From assembly GCF_025766255.1 (NCBI RefSeq), contig NW_026516679.1, positions 62,001-126,000 on the forward strand: a DNA stretch of 64,000 nt, given 5' to 3'. This stretch comes from Zychaea mexicana (lineage: Eukaryota > Mucoromycota > Mucoromycetes > Mucorales > Lichtheimiaceae). Numbering within the stretch: the first letter of the stretch is position 1; each line of letters starts with the position of its first letter. Positions 23,001 through 35,040 of this stretch are shown here, in pieces. Below the pieces are notes generated by a model that ran no database searches, was not told the origin of the DNA, and saw only the letters and a list, made by a program, of their open reading frames with translations. The position numbers and the translations under genes are program-made.

Positions 23001-23866
23001 ACCCTCCATCTCGACGTGGCCACCCGCTGGAATTCGACATATGACATGCTTGACCGTGCAGCCTTACTACGTGTACCATATAACGTACTTTGCTCGAATA
23101 GCACCAACGATGAGTTATTACCGTTTAAGCTCACAACGGAAGAATGGAAGCGTATCGACCAGCTGAAGGAAATCTTGGCGCCCTTCTATAAGTCGACGAA
23201 AGCCTTGTCCGCCAGTACGAGCCACCCTACCATCAACACCGCGGTTGTCCATTATAACAAGTTGATGGATACTTTGGAGGACATTGTCAGTGATGGTTAT
23301 CCACTAGAATTAAAACGTGCGGCCAGATGTGGCCTCGACAAGTTGCAAAGGTACTATTGCAAGGTAGACGATATGGATGTATACATAGTTGCGACGACAT
23401 TGGATCCGCAGATGAAGTTTTCTTGGTGGCGCCAAGCAGGGTGGGAAGACGAATACTAAGTGTCGAGCCAGCGGATGGTGCACGAGGCCTGGGCATCATT
23501 CCCGAAAGGCGCTGCTATGAGGCCCGAAGTGAATGACGAGATGCAAAGCTTGTACAGCCTATATATGTCGCCCACGGCTGGTGACGAGTTAGAGGATTAC
23601 TTAAACGAGCGATTAAGAAGACCGGTACCAAACCAGAAAGGACAAGAACCACTGGTCCTTTCATACTGGAAATCCTAGCCCCAGTGGCCAAACATGGCTG
23701 CAATGGCGGCAAATATTTGGCGGTCCCAGTCACTTCCACACTATCGGAACGTTGCTTTTCCCAAACTCGACTTCTCCTGCCGTACACTCGAAACCGCTTC
23801 CGATCACACACCATCGAAATGCTAATGCTTTTGGATTCGTGGTGCTCCTTCGACTTTCACGGTTAA
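20012..23866 (+). mobile_element. hAT element 1, right end not found
   Basis: The left end is probably TAGGGTTCCGTACGG at 20012, followed by subterminal GAACCGA/GGTTCGG-type repeats to about 20130, as in hAT-2. The transposase gene follows at 21354-23866. No matching right terminus with inverted GGTTCC repeats is seen before the MULE remnant at 24017, so the 3' side is deleted or overwritten. The distance from the end to the first ATG (1.3 kb) is longer than in hAT-2 (0.8 kb). Confidence 0.7.
21354..23866 (+). pseudogene. hAT transposase with BED zinc finger (hAT-1)
   Basis: A short first exon (21354-21410, MVYQIGSSSRD) ends at GTAAAT. The main part starts near 21592. BED finger: SWVFKYSFGKRY, CLVGNCTKTF, RLIKHLNKVH. 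Core: DGWTSP at about 22255, ITMDNASNM, SHVLNLVVQDILRWGL, TRWNSTYDML. The C-terminal hATC dimerisation domain ends YTRNRFRSHTIEMLMLLDSW. GT-AG introns after 22095, 22515 and 22851 match those of hAT-2. Premature stops at 22302 (TAG, Trp in hAT-2), 23457 (TAA, Gln in hAT-2) and 23676 (TAG, Gln in hAT-2) make it inactive. Cuts and pastes DNA when intact. Confidence 0.88.
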
Positions 23867-24016
23867 AACGTTTCCATCTCTTCGTTCCTGTATCTCTATA
23901 TCCTCACTAGGTAACATAAGCTCTCGAACACGCTGTGCAAAATATTGGGCTTCTTGCTGCGAGATTGTTGACATGCGTAGTATATGGTCGCGTTTATGAT
24001 GGAGAGCGGTGAGCTA

Positions 24017-25896
24017 TTATGCAATGTACTGTAAGTTGTCATATACATCGTCGAGAATGTCGATCGTTGTTTCGTTTGCTTCAACATCTACATTCTGAAC
24101 AGCTTCAGCATTTTGCAACTCACCTTGACTGGAAGCAATCGTTCTAGGAACAAGTTCTATTGCATTTTGCCGCTCTGTTTCAAAAACAAGCAGCATGTCT
24201 GTGAATCGCTTCAACAGATATATATGCTTACATGGCGCGTTTCTATGTACAAAATCCTCACAGGTACATGATTCAATAAGCATGTCATCTCTGACAGTTA
24301 TATCATACACCTCAGATAGAACCGTAAATGATTTTACTTTTCACATATCAATCATTGGAACACTTCCATGTTCACCCTGAGGATTGCGGATCATTGTTGC
24401 AAGTGCGTCGACATGTATAAGGGATGCCGTGTATCGACGACGGGACAGTTCATTCTCCAAAGGACCTATACGACCGTTGTTGCTGTAAACCTGCTCGCGT
24501 TCTTTCTTGAAATAATACTCGACTTCGTGTGTAAGAATAAAAAATAAACGGTCGAGTCGTTTGTTGCGAGGTGTTTAAAATAGACAGTTTTGAGTTAGTT
24601 GTGCCATGATTCGATATAGTTATTCGTCATCATAAACCTGTTCCTACTCTCAACGTACAAGTACGACCACCGCTGGATCATAGCTTTTGGTAGCCTCTGC
24701 TGCTCAAAATAGTCCTAGAATTCGACTTGGTCGTCAAACTCTTGCTGGAACTTTTAGATTGCATTGTAATACATGTCGATATCGTCTTCGCGTAGGATCA
24801 CTTTCAATGCTGCCATCATTGACGAACAGTACTCTTGTAACTCTTCTGCTGTATGCGACGCATCTAAACGAACTTTTTTCTTCAAGTTACGATTCCAAGC
24901 TTAGATGACGTGAAATTCGCAAAGATGAATGGCTGCAGTAGGAAATTCGGCTTGGATGGCATTTATCTCGGGAATGCTGCAACCAATCGTCATTTGCTCG
25001 ATCTTTATACTGCACCTTGTACGAAGAAAAGAAAGCCATTGACAAATAGGGTCACCAGAATGCTTGTTGGTAAACATATAGGTGACTGGATAGCCTGTGT
25101 CTGTATGTATGTCGCGCGTAACAATTGTATATATGAAATCATTGGTTCGAGATGTGACCAAGTGTGTGGCATCTATACAGACAGACCTTGTTCCTTGGAG
25201 CTGGGCCAAATGCATCTGCGAAACAAAGCCGAATGAGAATATGCCTATGTCAGATGAGTAAGCAGATGGGTCACCGCAAAAAACAATGTAGTTCTGACTG
25301 ATAAGTTGTTGGTCAAGCCAGGACTGCACTGAGACTATATCATTTTCGTGATATTGATAAAGATCGGTTTTAATCTAAATGTTATGCAATCATATGTCAA
25401 AACCTTTTCTCAAGTATAAAATCTCTGTTTTTCTCACAACATACTGTACCTTGCTCAGCATATTGTAGACGTCCTCATAATTGACATTTCTTTGACCTTG
25501 TTCCTACAAAGCATCAATTTGACGTAGAACGGACACATGAATGTCGCGGCAATTACGTCACTCGTGCAATTGGACGCGGATATTTTCGACGTTTGCTCGT
25601 GTCAGTGGAAGAGGGTGCACATCGTCGTGATCATCAGGAACGTGATTAGTGTGGGCGCTCAACATTTCAATGTCACAAACGTCTTGCGACATGCGCCAAA
25701 TTGTCACCTTCAGACGACCAGCACATTCGCACTTTGTGCTGTCCTTTTGCACTAATCGTTGGGTATGCTTGGGAGTATATGTACCAGTGTGATGGCAGTA
25801 AAATGACTCGCTGTAAGACACGTGGCCGCCACCTTCACCTAAGTTTTTACGCTTGCCTGCCCAACTGTAACCACATGATTCTGAGATGATCTCCAA
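24017..25896 (-). pseudogene. MULE transposase with SWIM zinc finger
   Basis: Minus strand. N-terminal DNA-binding part 25896-25558 (CECAGRLKVTIWRM). A 75-nt intron (25375-25449, GTACAG...TTTAG) restores NMLSK-IKTDLYQYH. The MULE core reads SVCIDATHLVTSRTNDF, then TIGCSIPEINAIQAEFP, then IHLCEFHV. The SWIM finger is SCTCEDFVHRNAPCKHIYLL (about 24275). Stops occur at about 25557 and 25510, and the region 24310-24900 has lost its frame. The second catalytic Asp, normally in T-D-C-S, is Gly here. No long inverted termini found. Confidence 0.82.
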
Positions 25897-26906
25897 ACAT
25901 CTTTTCTATTCGGCAGCAGGGACACACACTTTTTGTTGCAATGGTAGAGCGAGGATGCTAGGTACAGTCGAATGTACCAGAGTGAAGCGAATATTTTCAA
26001 CAGTATATACGGGGTGTTGAGGTTGTTGAGGGTTCATGGTGAAAGAAGTGTCAAGAACAAGATAAACAGTGTTACAAACATACTTTACCCAGACAAGCCA
26101 TTATTTATCCCTCTTTTCTGGCATGTCTCTTATCCAACGTTCCATTATCCATATACCTAATATCCATCAATGATGCTTTTTTATGCAGCCAACTGAAACA
26201 TCATAACGCATTGTTTTTGACGCAGCACTTTATTTTTTTAGGTACTCTCAATATATGATAAAAAAAGCCCTCGTGATATACGTTTTCTCCAGCTCCATCC
26301 ACTAATATGATATAGCTGAATGTACTTCCTTATCCATCACAACTGCCGGTATCCATGTTATGGAATACAAAAGGCAGAGACCATGCCAGATATAGACGTA
26401 TGTGTTGTTGTATGCAAGGAGGAAATCGGTACGTGTAAAAAAAGCAATAACGCAAGATCCGTTATGAGTATTGTTATAAAAAAGAAGGGATAAAAGAGCG
26501 CCATGCAAATCGTGTATACGTGTGAATGCAATAAATCGTTGTTGCCCTCGTTGGTGTGTGTTTTGCAATTGTGGAAGAAGAAGCATCGCAAAGTCGTCGA
26601 GTGTTGTGTGTTTGAAAATAAGGCCATCGTCAAGTGATGTTTGTAATAACAATGACAATAATAATAAAAGAAGCAGAACATTAACGATGTATAAGCATGA
26701 ACCAATGACTGCCATGTTGCTGACACAATACAACAGCACTTTTCTTCTTCTTTTTATCCACTTACAAAAATAGTGTTGCAGGATTCCAGGAACGCCGTTC
26801 AACTGTTGCTAACTCTTGAGCACAGTCTATATAAAATCGTTTACCTGAATCTTGCTTTTCTTCTTTTTTAAGCCATTCAGATCATATACTTTTTTTTCCT
26901 TTATTC
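25897..26906. other. No gene recognised
   Basis: A 166-codon minus-strand ORF (26302-26802) is hydrophobic in part (a run of Leu from a TAATAA-type repeat) and overlaps another long ORF. I see no family signature, so I do not call it a gene. Confidence 0.45.
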
Positions 26907-26914
26907 GTCAAGAG

Positions 26915-29900
26915 TAAGGGTCCTCACGGGCCGGGCTGGGACGGTTCTCTGCCAGAACCGTCCCGAGTACAATGTACATCAGAACCGACTCGACCCGGCC
27001 CGAGAACCGACCCGAGAACCGAGATTAGAACCGAGTTCTTCAACTGCAATTTCAAGAGGGATGGAATTACACAAGATTACAATGATAATCGCGTGAATCG
27101 AAGGGAAGGCGTAATTATTGTAGTGCATAGCGAAATTTGTGAATAGAAAATGTGTTTTATTTCAATTGTGGATATACAGTATGACCGTGCGTGGTTGATT
27201 GTTGAATTAAAGTATGAAATGTGTTCTAATCGCTGATCTGGTGGGGGGATTTCAGAGATTGCCGGAAAAAAGATTGCTGTATCAATTGTGTAATGACGTG
27301 TGTACAGATTGCTGAGAAGAAAATTTTGACGTGCCTTTGGTTTGGTTCGCAGCATTAAACGCTGCATGCTCAGCAGTGCTAATTATACTTATACTGCTAA
27401 TAACGAATGGACACGAACGATTAAAGGAAGAACACTGAAAGCAAAAATCGCGCACTCAGCAGTGGTACAGCTCAGCATGCTGCTGACTTCTAAAAACTTC
27501 CTTTTGCGAAATGACAGGCGAGGTATTACTTAGCACTATTTGAAGAGAAGCTGCCGTTTGGTATCATTATCCTCAACGCGTCATGGAAAGTATAAAAGCA
27601 ACAACTTTATTTTTGGGCAAAATAACTCAACTATTTACTTACATACAGCTTGAACCATTCTACTCTATATCCGTACCTTTTTATATCACATCCAACGCAA
27701 TGACCTACCCAAACTACTCAGTTGGCTCCAGCTCTGACGACGCTCGTGGTGCTCTTTCTGATCGCGTAAGATTAATCTAAGATACTCCATCATATGCAAT
27801 ATCACCTGCAGCCAGCTGATGATAGTACCATTTTATAGAGAGAGTCTAGCCGTAATTCGTCCTTATCCAACACAAGTCGTTCGTTATCAAGTTTTGTTCC
27901 TCCTTCCCTAGCCCGTGATCAATCCAACGTCTCCATGGCGTCAGTCGGTTCGCATGTAATGGACACTGATGAAGAGTGCTTCGATGATTCCGCTTCCATG
28001 ATCGACCACCACAAAATCACACAGCTTGCCGGTGACAGCGCGAACATTGACACGAGCGGTAAAGAAAAGCAGTCAGTAAGCAGCTGGGTTCTCACTCATG
28101 AATACGGCAAACGCGTCTCTATCAACGGTCAACCGAAAATCAAGTGCCAGCAGCCTGGTTGCAACAAGGTGTACGACGCAAAGCAAGGTAATACGTCTGG
28201 GCTTGTGAAGCACCTGAAGAATGTCCATCGAATCACGCAAACAACTGGTCCGCACGTTCAGGGGAACAAGCGCCAAGCCGGCCCAATGGACCAGCATGTC
28301 GAATTTAAGCGTAAGCGTACGTTTGAAAAGGGCGCCTTCCAACGACAATTCGTCAAATTTTTGGTCAAGAGCAAGCTCCCATTTACTTTGGCCGAAAGCG
28401 AAGAATTGCAGGAGTTGTTCTACATGGCACAATCAGCACCTACGCAAGAATCCGTCAAGCTTTTGAATGCTGACAGTATGTCGAGAAAGGTAAACTTCGT
28501 TTCATGTTTTGTTAAACAAGGATTCAGACATATACTTAACTTTCATTGAAATAGCTGGACGAAGAATATATCAGAGCCAAAGAACAAACCGCCGCCTTGC
28601 TCAAGAGCGTGCCAAAAATTTCTTGCACCGTCGACAGCTGGACCAGCCCATTCCGGCAAGAATTTCTTGGTGTGACAGCACACTGGATGTGCAGATCGAC
28701 GTGGACTCTGTAAGAAGTTCGCCTAGGGTTCCAGCCTTTGGAAGGTCCACATACTGGAGAGAACCTTGCCGACGCCTTCTTGAAAGTCTTAGATGAGTTC
28801 GATCTTTGTTCGAGGCTTTTCACAATTACGAGTGACAACGCATCGAATATGACCAAGATGATGACCGTAATCGAACGACGCGCGAAAGAGAAAGATTGGT
28901 AAGTTACTGGGATTATGCTGCTTTGCCAAGATACTCATAAAAAACTATGTGCTCACCAACAACTTATAAAACCAAGGCCATTCTGTAAAGACATCCATCA
29001 TATCCCTTGTGTTGGACACGTCCTTAACTTGGCAATTCAGGATATCCTGCGAGTTGGTCTTTCAGCACAGACACCAGAAGAAGAAATCGTTGACGACGAC
29101 GAAGAACAAATGCCTACCAACTCTAATGTGCTGGTCAAACTACGAAGAGGCGTTACCAAGATAAGGTAGTCATCAGTTAATTAAGCATTAAACTATTTTT
29201 CAAGTGATTAACAGGTTTTAATCTATTACCTTAGATCGTCACCGCAACGCTTCAGAAGCTCCTACGTACCTTGAACAACGAAGGCTGTCCCAAACTCAGG
29301 CTCATTCCTGATGTCCGTACTCGTTGGAATTCGACGTTTGAAATGATCACGCGGGCTATCGCGGTCGAGGCTGGCTACAACGCAATGTGCACTGAGGCGC
29401 TGGCACAGTATAGGTTGACTGCACAAGAATGGGAGCGCCTGAAGCAGATCCGTGCTCTCCTTGAGCCGTTCGAGAAAGTGACCAAGAGGTTGTCAGCCAG
29501 TAAGTCGCATGCCACCATCAACCTCACCATCCTTTGCTATAACCATCTGATGGACAGGCTTGAGGACTATAAGACCAGCCCATCCACACCCATCGACCTG
29601 TGCGAAGCAGCGGAAGTCGGTCTCGTTAAGCTACGAAAGTATTACGGCAAGACTGACACGTCCAACGTTTATGCGTGCGCCACTGCAATGGATCCTAGCC
29701 TGAAGTTTGTCTGATGGGCTAAGAGCGGCTGGGAAAGGGAATGGCAGGAGTATAGCCAGCAAATTGTCCGGGATACCTGGTCGATGTTCAAGGATCGCGC
29801 GGATGTCGATATCGAAGTGAGCGAGCAGCTGCAGGAGATGTATGCGTTGTACCGGATCGACCGAAGCCAAGACGAATTAGAGGAATACATTGGCGAACAA

Positions 29901-30540
29901 CCGATGATGCCAATGGTAGAAGCAGGCAAGCACACAGAGCTAATCTTCTAGGAGTCCCAGTCACAGAAATGGCCGAACTTAAGCAACATGGCTGCACAAT
30001 ACTTGGCGGTGCCAGCAACATCGACTCCTTCTGAGCGTTCTTTCTCGGCAGCTCGACATTTGCTACCGTACACCCGCAATCGTTTGTCTGAGGAAACCAT
30101 AAAAAAGTTAATGCTTTTGAACTCCTGGTACCCTTAAAATTTTTTGGCTTTTCCTCTTTTCTCCTTTGTTCCTGCCAACTCCGTCCCTTTTCTCTTGTCT
30201 TTGCACTTTCTTTTTCATACTTTCTTTTACTCCACCCATTTCACAACCTTTCTTTTTTTAATAGATAGATATAAGTTATATAACATATTGATTTTTCTTA
30301 GAAGAAATAAATAAACCTATGCTCGGAAAAACACAACTTCACTCGTCCCTCCATTAACAATTATTCTTGCACAGTCAATGCATTTAGTTGCAATGACACG
30401 ACGAATCTATAGTCGGTTCCTCGGTTCCAACCAAAGAGAACCGAGTCGGTTCCGGTTCGGTTCTTCCATGGAACCGGCCCGACCAGAACCGACCCGACCC
30501 GACTTTTGGATCGGTTCTTCGGTTCCTATGAGGATCCTTA
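26915..30540 (+). mobile_element. hAT element 2, complete ends
   Basis: Bounded by a perfect 8-bp target duplication GTCAAGAG (26907-26914 and 30541-30548). Terminal inverted repeats: TAAGGGTCCTCA at the left, TGAGGATCCTTA at the right. Subterminal GAACCGA/GGTTCGG repeats occur on both sides (26940-27040 and 30410-30525). 3,626 bp. The left 0.7 kb has a second copy at 63041-64000. Confidence 0.95.
27700..30137 (+). pseudogene. hAT transposase with BED zinc finger (hAT-2)
   Basis: Exon 1 27700-27765 (MTYPNYSVGSSSDD); introns 27766-27838 (73 nt), 28490-28554 (65), 28899-28976 (78) and 29166-29234 (69), all GT-AG and consistent in phase. BED finger SWVLTHEYGKRV, CQQPGCNKVY, LVKHLKNVH. Core: VDSWTSPF, ITSDNASNMTKM, HIPCVGHVLNLAIQDIL, VRTRWNSTFEM. 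The hATC domain ends YTRNRLSEETIKKLMLLNSW. Stops at 28711 (TAA), 29712 (TGA, Trp in hAT-1) and 29949 (TAG, Trp in hAT-1), and a one-base frameshift near 29250. The ends are intact, so it could be moved by an active relative. Confidence 0.92.
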
Positions 30541-30639
30541 GTCAAGAGGAACAAAATACTAGTTCAACTTGTGCTTGCTGAAATCGCAGCAGTTGGTTTA
30601 CTATAGCGGGTGTGTAGAATTAAAAATAAAGATCTTATG

Positions 30640-30735
30640 CTTTATTTCCTCTCCCACTGTCAGTATTATCCACTCTTTCATCCCACTCAGCCACCACCTC
30701 CAATTTATTTCAAACACAACTGGGAAGAAATAAGG
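30640..30735 (-). pseudogene. Fragment homologous to the gag-like gene at 3221-4239
   Basis: The segment CCACCTCCAATTTATTTCAA...AACTGGGAAGAAATAAGGGGATGC matches 3380-3427 (CCACCCTCCAATTTTTTCAA...AACTGGGGTGAAATAAGGGGATGC). It encodes a broken HPLISSQLCLK-type peptide on the minus strand. It adjoins an LTR-like repeat, which supports a common retroelement origin. Confidence 0.6.
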
Positions 30736-30739
30736 GGAT

Positions 30740-31430
30740 GCTAATGAAGGGGATATTTATATGTTTTCTATTATTACTAGACATGCTATGATAGCTACAT
30801 ATTGTAATGAGAGACTAATACATGTTCAAGCAATAGACAACTATGTATCTTGACAATCCTGTGTTAACGTGAAGCGACTACATGTTCAAATGATGGACAG
30901 GTATCACAAAAGGAAAAAGGAAAGACCAGCCAAATCTGGCTATTGTCGAAGTCTTTTTGGTGGATCAATACCGTAGCCAATAGAAGAGAGATAACAAAAG
31001 AATAAAGAAGAATAAGAGCTGACTTGAAAGATAATCCTTTATTGTATATACTGAGGAAGGGTATTTATATGTTTTGTCCAAGGTAATACGAAAATGATGA
31101 ATACTACGATGAATGCAAGATATAGTGGATAATGTATATAAGGTCGGCTGCGCGACAGAAGAAGATAGAAAGAATAGCTGTAGCTAATGTTGGACAGTGG
31201 ATTGAGCTCTAGCGAGTGAATGGAAGAATTAGGAAGAAGTAGCTATAGAATAACGGCGAAGGGATGATTGAGTTACAATATGAAGGAACAGAAACAGGTA
31301 GAAAAAATGGCTATGAAATATGTCAAAAAGGGAGCGGGAAAAATCCAAAAAGGAAACGGTGTGTCACCGTCAAATCTTGCTACGACACTATAACACACTT
31401 GAGCTGCAACAAAATTAGCAATTATTGCTT
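30740..31430 (-). repeat. LTR-like repeats, two partial copies
   Basis: A short copy (about 30750-30800, GGGGATATTTATATGTTTTCTATTA) is followed by a longer one (30948-31430) starting GTCGAAGTCTTTTTGGTGGAT. The longer copy matches 19752-20011 and runs up to the 3' end of tRNA-Gly. No primer-binding site or polyprotein recognised. Confidence 0.5.
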
Positions 31431-31437
31431 TTTAAAA

Positions 31438-31508
31438 TGCGTCGACCGAGAATCGAACTCGGGTCATCCGCGTGGCAGGCGGATATTATACCACTAAACC
31501 ATCGACGC
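31438..31508 (-). tRNA. tRNA-Gly (GCC)
   Basis: 71 nt on the minus strand. Acceptor GCGTCGA pairs with TCGACGC, discriminator A. A box TGGTTTAGTGG, anticodon arm ATCCGC-CTGCCAC-GCGGAT with anticodon GCC, T-arm CCGAG-TTCGATT-CTCGG. A TTTT run follows directly (minus strand, 31434-31437) as the Pol III terminator. The ORF on the other strand here is spurious. Confidence 0.96.
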
Positions 31509-31584
31509 GTAGTTGATATGACACAAAATGTTGAGAGTGTGTTGGCCTTGGTTATTTCCAGCAACCACGGCAGGAAAAGTAGTA

Positions 31585-31680
31585 TATAAGATGGTATAAG
31601 TATATTTTATACCATTGGTATAAGAACAGTATAAGAGCGATATTGGTATAAGACTGGTATAAGAATAGTATAAAATTTAA
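31585..31680. repeat. Degenerate GGTATAAG tandem repeat
   Basis: Seven or so copies of a GGTATAAG(A) motif with variable spacing between tRNA-Gly and the left end of hAT-3. Low-complexity minisatellite; no function apparent. Confidence 0.7.
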
Positions 31681-32407
31681 AGCTGGTTGGTCCCCTGATT
31701 TTTATAACCTAGAAATCCCAGAAAAAAATTTTTCAGCCTCTTCTCCATCTTGTAAAGAGCGGCCCCCTTCTTGCTTTTAGTAGGATTATTCTCATTAGGA
31801 TGTATGGGGTTCAACTTGGCCTTCGCTACCTACTTCTCTGCTACATACTTCTTCCAAATTCTTGCAGTATTAGGGGTCTTCATTCATAGATTTGAAATGG
31901 ATTGCAGCGAACTCGGATCCGTTTCGTTTTTAAACGGATCGATTTTTTGAAATCCGGATCTGATCCAGATAATTAAACTGCAGTTCCAATCCGTTTCGTG
32001 AGAATCTGGATTGAATCTGGATCAATATTGGATCAGTATGTCAGTACAAGGCTCATTAAACGATGTATATATAAATGGGAAATGACGTTATAAAAAAAGT
32101 ATGTTTTCTTATGACCAGGATTGAGTTATCGTGAAGTTTATCATAGTTGTTATAGAGTGTGTTGTAATGGTGAGAAAGCAATAAAGACAGGCAGCAAGAT
32201 TTGAGAAAGCATTCCAAAGTATAAAATGTATTTGGAAAAAATTATTTATTTTCTATATGTAACAACCAGAGTACCGGAACGAATAGTGTATAAGAAGTAA
32301 AAAAAGGTGGGAAGAGGATGATGGAAAGAAGAGATGCAGGTAAAAGGGAAAAGGAAAGAGAAAAAAGCAGTCTTCAGAAAACCAAAAGGGACAAATTTTG
32401 TTGCAGG

Positions 32408-34813
32408 CTACTCCTCACTAAAAAATTTGCTCGACGAGTCAATCAACATACTTGCCTTTAGCTTCTTCGAAGCAAGTCTGTTCCGCGAGCTAGGAACATA
32501 CTGCTTTGCACAAGAAAATGTGCGCTCTGATCCTGTCGACGAGGCTGGAATTACTAAGTATCTTCGTGCCATTCTTTTCAACTTGGGCCAGTCATTCATT
32601 TACGATCGCCAATATTCCAATACTACACCGTTGTCAGCCCCACCCTTTGGATCAGTCACTGTATCTGCCTGGATGTACTTCTCAAGCTGGTCTTTGTTAA
32701 TGGCCACCTTCTTGATCAGTGCATCGGGGTTTGTAGGAGTCATGACTTGGCTTCTGCTTGGCTTATAGGACTCCCACGCTTTTTCGACCAGCTCGATTGC
32801 ATCCATCCGAAATATACCCCAGTTCTCACTTTCCCACCATTCGTACTTTAGGCACGGGTCCATGGCCGGCGCAACAGCGTACACATGTCCTTCTGCTTTG
32901 CAGTAGTATCCTTGCAACTTATTCTACCCGCATTTTGCAGCTGCTGCAAGTTCCGGCCATGTCTACAGTTGCAAAGGAAAGTTTTAGAACTTCACTGCTT
33001 CTATATGGGAGTGTTTTTACATTTATGCTGATTAAACGTTTACTTACTTCTTTCCATTGTTCTTAGTAATGCTCAAGTTTGTCTAGCAATCAATTGTAGC
33101 TGAGGATTACGAGGTTCATAGTGGCATATGAGGAATCTGATAGCAACGGCGTCAACTTGGCGAATTCATAGAGCAACTCACAGATACATTCCAGGCAAAC
33201 CCATTCAGTGTCTGTCAGCTGGTAGTTCTGTAGACCTGCTATATTGTGGCATGCTCGATTGTAGTTACGCTTCACTTTCAAGGCCCTTTGCAGCATGTCA
33301 AAGGTGGAGTTCCAGTAGGTACGCACGTTCAAGATCAGCTCAAGCTCCTCTGAAGACCCGGCAACATCTTCACCTCCATCTTCTCCACTGGTGCCTTGCT
33401 TTAGCTGGTATAAGGACTTGAATGTCTCGAGATATTGATTGTTTTTTTGTGGTATCGCGCAAATACTGACAATGCCTTTGCGAAGCTTACGCAGTGTTTT
33501 GCCTAGGTAAGAGAGAAACGACAATAATAATTAACATAGTGTGTGTACTATTAGCTTGTGTGTTTTTTCGTACCTGTACTGAACACTGCTATATCGTCGC
33601 TACCAGTTAAAGCTTCTTACTCATCATTACACGCCTCGCCATGCAACCTGTTGTGGAGAATCGCCTGTACTGCCAAATTTAAAACATAGGTTATACAGGG
33701 TATACTGTTCTGCGTGGCGTCAAAAATATCCCCACCGACCTGGTACTCCAAGTTTTGCGCCATTGTGTTCATATTGGAAGCATTATCTGCCGTCAAGAAG
33801 AATGGTTTTGTTGCAAGGCTCCAGTCACCCAGCACGTTGAGGAATGCGTCTGCCATGTTGGAACCTGTATATGGACCGGTGAGAAGCTCCAGACTAAGGA
33901 CGATTGATTGCTGGTTCTAATCATTGTCGATCCAGTGGGCCGTGATACCAAGAAGAGAAGCCCTCCACTCACTTGCCTAGGCATCGACGGTGTATGATAG
34001 GAACAGCACATCTTTCAGTACCTCGAATATGCAAGTGCGGTAGATAAGGTATGTATCAAATAAATCGCGGGCGGCAGTGCTGTTACTTGGCAATTTGACA
34101 TGCGTAGTTGTCGGTGCTGATTGTGCAAGATTCAGCAGCGACTGGAACCGCGGATTCTCGACGATCGCAAATGGCAAAGCAGCAGACACGAGAAAAAGAC
34201 AAAGTGTGTGACAGAATGCTTCAGAGCTGAACCTGGAAACGCTAAAACTAGGAGCAAGAAAGGCGTCGAGCGTTTGTCCCTGTAGTGGTGCATCAATGGA
34301 AGTATTCTTGGTAATATTGTGGTTCTTGAGCAAATGGTTGGATAGACTCGTCGTAGTACCTTTGGGATCTTGGTATTTTCTATTGCAGAAGTCGTTGCCG
34401 ACTGGAACATTGCAATAATAAAAAATGCCGCCACTCTGGCTTTTGTGGGCCTCTCTGAACCATTTGTACACCCAACTTTTGCGCGCTTTGACAGTTTTTC
34501 CCTTGGTTTGCCGCTTATTGGTACCTAAAATGACGCTTTCGATATCGCTGGTGCTCTCTATTTCAACGATGTCAGCATCGGTTGACATGGCAGACGATTG
34601 GCGGTCAACTGACATAAAGCTTTGGGCCCAAGCAAGAGTTGATGATTCCTAACCAACAGTAACGACTTATATTAGTACAGATGGTCAGGTACGTATTTGT
34701 GATGCAACGGGTTTTTGAAGATATAAACATACTTCGCCATGATCGGACAAGTCATCATGATTGCTGGTGGAAAGACGGCATTTACCAAGAGTTGAAAACT
34801 CGGGTTGGTTCAT
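32408..34813 (-). pseudogene. hAT transposase with BED zinc finger (hAT-3)
   Basis: Exon 1 34813-34733 (MNQPEFSTLGK), intron 34649-34732 (84 nt, GTATGT...GGTTAG), exon 2 from 34648. BED finger SWVYKWFREAHK, CNVPVGNDFCNRKY, LSNHLLKNH. Core: ITAHWIDND, LTADNASNM, ITYVLNLAVQAIL, VRTYWNSTFDML. The C-terminal hATC domain reads ARRYLVIPASSTGSERTFS. In-frame TAG at 33977 and at 33917 stand where Trp is expected (DA*AS, ND*NQ), and TAA at 32600 stands at the Gln position of hAT-2. Divergent from hAT-1 and hAT-2 but with the same short-first-exon plan. Confidence 0.88.
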
Positions 34814-34978
34814 TGTAAGTATCTACACAGGCATGGCAGTGTATTAATATATGGTAAAGAAAAGTGGTATAGCTTACTCGGTTATTAAAATAAAAATATG
34901 CGTATATGCCTTTGAATCGTTCTTCTCTTCTTGCTTTGATATATGTTGCTTCCTTGTTCTTTTACGTCTCTTTTTGCA

Positions 34979-35040
34979 GCATGATAGACTTTCCAGCATG
35001 ATAGATTTTCAAGCATGATAGATTTTCAAGCATGATAGTG
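34979..35040. repeat. Short tandem repeat inside hAT-3
   Basis: Four copies of AGCATGATAGATTTTCA (17-18 nt) with minor changes, in the 5' non-coding part of hAT-3. Possible transposase-binding array, inferred only from position. Confidence 0.65.

Noticed and set aside
26302..26802. 166-residue membrane protein on the minus strand
   Set aside because: The Leu run comes from a simple ATAATAATA-type repeat, a rival ORF overlaps it in another frame, and no family signature is present.
31264..31497. 77-codon ORF over the Gly tRNA
   Set aside because: It overlaps a complete tRNA gene on the other strand and its composition is not protein-like.
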